Of a stretch of DNA of 15,522 nt, positions 12,198 to 15,522 are shown one piece after another. The notes under the pieces are model-generated. The model was not told the origin of the DNA and did not search any database. It worked only from the letters and a program-made list of their open reading frames with translations. Every line of letters begins with the position of its first letter. Positions within the stretch are counted from its first letter, which is position 1. The stretch is from Oscillibacter sp. (lineage in GTDB: Bacteria > Bacillota > Clostridia > Oscillospirales > Oscillospiraceae): NCBI GenBank assembly GCA_009773995.1, contig VSMY01000067.1, positions 1 through 15,522 on the forward strand, written 5' to 3'. A program made the position numbers and the translations under genes.

Positions 12198-15100
12198 ATG
12201 ACCAACTTCGACCACCTCCTCCCGGACCCCGACTTCGCCTCCTTCGCCCCGGCGGCTGCGGCGGCGGAAAAGATCTACCAAATCTCCCCCGCCGACTGCA
12301 TCCTAGCCTGCCGCCGCTGCCTGGAGGCCGCCGTCAAATGGATGTACTCCGTGGACGCGGGCCTCACCCTGCCCTGCGACACCCGCCTGGCGGCGCTGAT
12401 GGACGGCGGGGACTTCCGGGACATCGTGGGGCCGGACCTCCACACGCGGTTGAAGTTGATCCGAAGGCTGGGCAACCAGGCGGCCCACAACAACGTCAAC
12501 CGGCTCAAAGCGCCTGAGGCCGCCCTGTGCCTGGAAAACCTCTACCTGTTCCTGGACTTCGTGTCCTACTGCTATGGCCGGGACTACATAGAGCGGCCCT
12601 TCGACCCCTCCCTTCTGAACGCGAAGCCGGATCCGGCCCCGGTCCCTCCCGCGCCGGAGGTGGATCTGGAGGCGCTCATCGAGGAGAACAAGACCCTCAA
12701 GGCCCAGCTTACCGCCCGGCGGGAGGAGCAGCTGCCCACCTACGTCCCCAAGCCCCTGGACCTCTCCGAATACGAGACCCGGAAAATCTACATCGACGCC
12801 ATGCTTCTGGACGCGGGCTGGACCGAGGGCGTGGACTGGCTCAACGAGGTCCCGGTGAACGGCATGCCCGGAAAGAGCGGCGAGGGCCGGGCGGACTACG
12901 TCCTCTACGGCGGCGACGGGAAGCCCCTGGCGGTGCTGGAGGCCAAGCGGGCCTGCGCCGACGCCGCCCAGGGCCGCCAGCAGGCCAAGCTCTACGCCGA
13001 CTGCCTGGAGCGCCGGTATGGCCGCCGCCCGGTGGTCTTCCTCTCCAACGGCTTCGAGACCCGCATCATTGACGGGCAGTATCCCGAGCGGAAGGTGGCC
13101 GGAGTTTACTCCCGGAGGGACCTGGAAAAGCTCATGAATCTGCGCTCCATGCGGCGGAGTCTCTCCGGCGCGGAGGTCAGCAAATCCATCGCCGGGCGGT
13201 ACTACCAGGAGGGGGCCGTCAAGGCCGTCTGCGAGGCGTTCGGTCAGAAAAACCGCCGGAAGGCCCTGCTGGTTATGGCCACGGGCTCCGGCAAGACCCG
13301 GACGGTCATCGCCCTGTGCGACGTGCTGCTTCGGCACGGGTGGGTAAAAAACATCCTCTTTCTGGCGGACCGGAACTCCCTGGTCACCCAGGCGAAGCGG
13401 AATTTTGCAAAGCTGCTGCCGGACCTGTCCCTCGTCAATCTCTGCGAGGAAAAGGACCATTATGCCGCCCACTGTGTCCTGTCCACCTACCAGACCATGA
13501 TGAACTGCATCGACGCAGCGGCGGACGAGGCGGGGAAACTCTTCACCTGCGGGCATTTCGACCTGGTCATCTGCGACGAGGCCCACCGGTCGATTTACAA
13601 CAAATACAAGGACATCTTCACCTATTTCGACGCGCCCCTGGTGGGGCTGACCGCTACGCCCAAGGACGAGATTGAAAAAAATACCTACGAGATTTTTGAG
13701 CTGGAAAACGGCGTGCCCACTTACGGCTACGACCTGGCCCAGGCGGTGAAGGACCGCTTTCTGGTGGACTTCCTCTCCGTGGAAACCGGGCTGAAATTCC
13801 TGGAGCGGGGCATCGTCTACGACGAACTCTCCGAGGAAGACCGAGCCGCCTACGAGGAAACCTTCAGCCGGGACGGTGACGCACCGGACAGCATCTCCTC
13901 CTCCGCCCTGAACGAGTGGGTCTTTAACGAGGACACCATCCGCCGGGCGCTCCACATCCTTATGACCAACGGGCTGAAGGTGGACTACGGCGGAAAATTG
14001 GGCAAGACGATTATCTTTGCCAAGAACCATGACCACGCCGAAAAAATCCTGGAGGTTTTCGGAAAAGCCTACCCGGAGCTGCCGGGCTTCGCCGCCGTCA
14101 TCGACAACCGGACGGAGTACGCCCAGGCCGCCATCGACGAGTTTTCCGAAGCGAAGAAACTGCCCCAGATTGCCGTCTCCGTGGACATGCTGGACACGGG
14201 CATCGACGTGCCGGAGATTCTGAATCTGGTCTTTTTCAAAAAGGTCATGAGCCGGGCCAAATTCTGGCAGATGATCGGCCGGGGGACCCGGCTGTGCCCG
14301 GGGCTCATCGACGGGGCGGACAAGCAGAAATTCTATATCTTCGATTTCTGCGGGAACTTCGAGTTTTTCCGCATGAATAAGGGTAACGCCTCCCCCAGTC
14401 AAATGGCCCTCCCCGGAGCGCTGTTCAAGCTGAAGGCTCAAATCGCCCTGCAATTGCAGGAGCCGGAGTTTCAGACGGAGGAGCTGACGGCCTTCCGGGC
14501 GGCGCTGGCGGCGGATATGGTCCGCAAGGTGAACGAGCTGAACCGGGAGAATTTCGCCGTCCGCCAGCACTTGAAATACGTGGAGCGGTTTTCGAGGCCG
14601 GAGGGCTGCGCCGCCCTCACCTACGAGGACACGCTGCGTATCGAGGAAGAGCTGTGCCCGCTGATCCAGCCGGACCCGGAGGACCCCAAGGCCCTGCGCT
14701 TCGACGCGCTGCTCTACGGCCTGGAGCTGGCCCTTCTGGCAAAGAAGCCCTGCGGCCGGGCCCGGAGGGATCTGCTGGGGAAGGTCCGAGCCCTGACGAA
14801 GCTGTCCAACATTCCGGTGGTGGCGGCCCGGTCGGACTTGATGGACAAGCTGCTGCACACGAATTACTTGGAAACCGCCGGAGCCTGCGAACTGGAGCGC
14901 ATCCGGGAGGAGCTCCGGGACCTGATGAAGTACATCCCTGTGGAGCGGCTTCGCTACGACACGAATTTTGACGACGAGATCCTCTCCATGGAGTGGAAGG
15001 AGGCGGAGCTGGAAAACGACGATCTGAAAAATTACAAGGCCAAGGCGGCGTTCTACGTCCGCCGGCACCAGGACGAGGCCGCCATCGCCAAGCTCAGAGG

Positions 15101-15485
15101 CAACGTCCCCCTGACGGAGGAGGACGTCGCCGCCCTGGAGCGCATCCTCTGGAGCGAGGTGGGCACAAAGCAGGACTACGAGGCGGAGCTGGGGGCCAAG
15201 CCCCTGGGGGAGTTTGTCCGGGAAATCGTGGGGCTGGACATGGGCGCGGCCAAGGCGGCGTTTGCGGAGTATCTGGACGGCGCCGGTCTGAACAGCCGCC
15301 AGATTTACTTCGTCAACCAAATTGTAGAGTACATCGTTCACAACGGGTTGATGAAGGATCTGTCGGTTCTCCAGGGCCCGCCCTTCACCGACCGGGGCAG
15401 CGTGGTGGAGGTTTTCACGGATCTCTCCGTCTGGCTGGGCATCCGAAAGGTGATCGAGCGCATCAACCAAAACGCCTTGGCGTAA
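12198..15485 (+). CDS. hsdR: Type I restriction endonuclease/translocase subunit with N-terminal DUF4145
   Basis: ATP-dependent motor and nuclease of the type I complex, 1095 aa. Residues about 15-130 form a DUF4145-like helical domain, linked by a Pro-rich then coiled segment (about 142-175). The HsdR_N nuclease carries Asp233 (RADYVL), the ExK pair Glu248/Lys250 (AVLEAKR) and QxxxY at Gln262-Tyr266. The SF2 helicase has Walker A ATGSGKT at 361-367, DEAH at 460-463, motif III TATP at 485-488 and motif VI GRGTR at 694-698. The C-terminal region (about 840-1080) resembles the EcoEI_R_C domain that binds the methylase core. GAGGG at 12186-12190 lies 7 nt before the ATG. All catalytic motifs are intact. 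It is the last hsd gene in the window and, unlike the unknown gene before it, is GC-rich. Confidence 0.96.
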   Translation: MTNFDHLLPDPDFASFAPAAAAAEKIYQISPADCILACRRCLEAAVKWMYSVDAGLTLPCDTRLAALMDGGDFRDIVGPDLHTRLKLIRRLGNQAAHNNVNRLKAPEAALCLENLYLFLDFVSYCYGRDYIERPFDPSLLNAKPDPAPVPPAPEVDLEALIEENKTLKAQLTARREEQLPTYVPKPLDLSEYETRKIYIDAMLLDAGWTEGVDWLNEVPVNGMPGKSGEGRADYVLYGGDGKPLAVLEAKRACADAAQGRQQAKLYADCLERRYGRRPVVFLSNGFETRIIDGQYPERKVAGVYSRRDLEKLMNLRSMRRSLSGAEVSKSIAGRYYQEGAVKAVCEAFGQKNRRKALLVMATGSGKTRTVIALCDVLLRHGWVKNILFLADRNSLVTQAKRNFAKLLPDLSLVNLCEEKDHYAAHCVLSTYQTMMNCIDAAADEAGKLFTCGHFDLVICDEAHRSIYNKYKDIFTYFDAPLVGLTATPKDEIEKNTYEIFELENGVPTYGYDLAQAVKDRFLVDFLSVETGLKFLERGIVYDELSEEDRAAYEETFSRDGDAPDSISSSALNEWVFNEDTIRRALHILMTNGLKVDYGGKLGKTIIFAKNHDHAEKILEVFGKAYPELPGFAAVIDNRTEYAQAAIDEFSEAKKLPQIAVSVDMLDTGIDVPEILNLVFFKKVMSRAKFWQMIGRGTRLCPGLIDGADKQKFYIFDFCGNFEFFRMNKGNASPSQMALPGALFKLKAQIALQLQEPEFQTEELTAFRAALAADMVRKVNELNRENFAVRQHLKYVERFSRPEGCAALTYEDTLRIEEELCPLIQPDPEDPKALRFDALLYGLELALLAKKPCGRARRDLLGKVRALTKLSNIPVVAARSDLMDKLLHTNYLETAGACELERIREELRDLMKYIPVERLRYDTNFDDEILSMEWKEAELENDDLKNYKAKAAFYVRRHQDEAAIAKLRGNVPLTEEDVAALERILWSEVGTKQDYEAELGAKPLGEFVREIVGLDMGAAKAAFAEYLDGAGLNSRQIYFVNQIVEYIVHNGLMKDLSVLQGPPFTDRGSVVEVFTDLSVWLGIRKVIERINQNALA

Positions 15486-15506
15486 GCGGCGGGAGGGGGT
15501 AATATC

Positions 15507-15522
15507 ATGACGAGGCTGGGGG
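15507..15522 (+). CDS. Start of a further gene, cut by the window end
   Basis: GGGAGGGGG (15491-15499) is a strong Shine-Dalgarno 7 nt before ATG at 15507, and the start lies 21 bp after the hsdR stop. Only MTRLG can be read. That opening resembles many HsdS subunits and the MARLSEIF start of the hsdS here, so a second specificity gene is one possibility. Five residues cannot decide it. Confidence 0.55.

Noticed and set aside
12303..15470. A 1055-codon minus-strand frame opposite hsdR
   Set aside because: Same artefact of GC-rich codon use; the plus strand encodes HsdR with all motifs intact.
1..15522. CRISPR arrays, tRNAs, rRNAs, insertion sequences or long direct repeats
   Set aside because: None seen when reading both strands; the only repeats found are short hairpins and regulatory dyads.

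Overview
The window is GC-rich, densely packed chromosomal DNA that looks like a strictly anaerobic, high-GC Firmicute of the gut Oscillospiraceae type (Oscillibacter/Flavonifractor-like). This placement is inference from Shine-Dalgarno-led genes, the oxygen-independent class III ribonucleotide reductase with its activase, a DUF1622 membrane protein and the codon bias. No rRNA, tRNA, insertion sequence or CRISPR array was seen.

Layout. (1) 47-1839, plus strand: a two-component pair, a KdpD-type histidine kinase lacking the usual N-terminal KdpD/USP half and a KdpE/OmpR-type regulator, overlapping by ATGA. (2) 1840-2086: regulatory region with a probable terminator, two NrdR-box-like sites 32 bp apart around a possible promoter, and a strong dyad. 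(3) 2087-4801: nrdD-nrdG, closed by a compact hairpin terminator. (4) 4857-5729: a small XRE-type HTH protein and a DUF1622 membrane protein. (5) 5794-8644, minus strand: a maltose-type solute-binding lipoprotein followed by a methyl-accepting chemotaxis protein, with no permease or ATPase between or beside them in the window. A perfect 12-bp-stem hairpin separates this operon from the convergent DUF1622 gene. (6) 8645-8952: divergent control region with one good sigma-A promoter in each direction. (7) 8953-15485, plus strand: a type I restriction-modification operon in the order hsdM, hsdS, unknown 161-aa membrane-anchored protein, hsdR. At 15507 another gene begins with a strong ribosome-binding site and is cut by the window end; its first residues (MTRLG) recall the start of HsdS proteins.

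How the genes work together. HsdM and HsdS should form the modification methylase; adding HsdR gives the ATP-dependent restriction complex. Base composition drops sharply in the hsdS target-recognition domains and in the unknown gene next to hsdS, while the conserved hsdS spacer, hsdM and hsdR stay GC-rich. This fits exchange of specificity and cargo within a fixed operon. The lipoprotein/chemoreceptor pair may act as a sensory module rather than a transporter. The best candidates for something undescribed are the 161-aa protein inside the restriction operon, the orphan binding-protein/chemoreceptor pair, and the dyad in the nrdDG leader.
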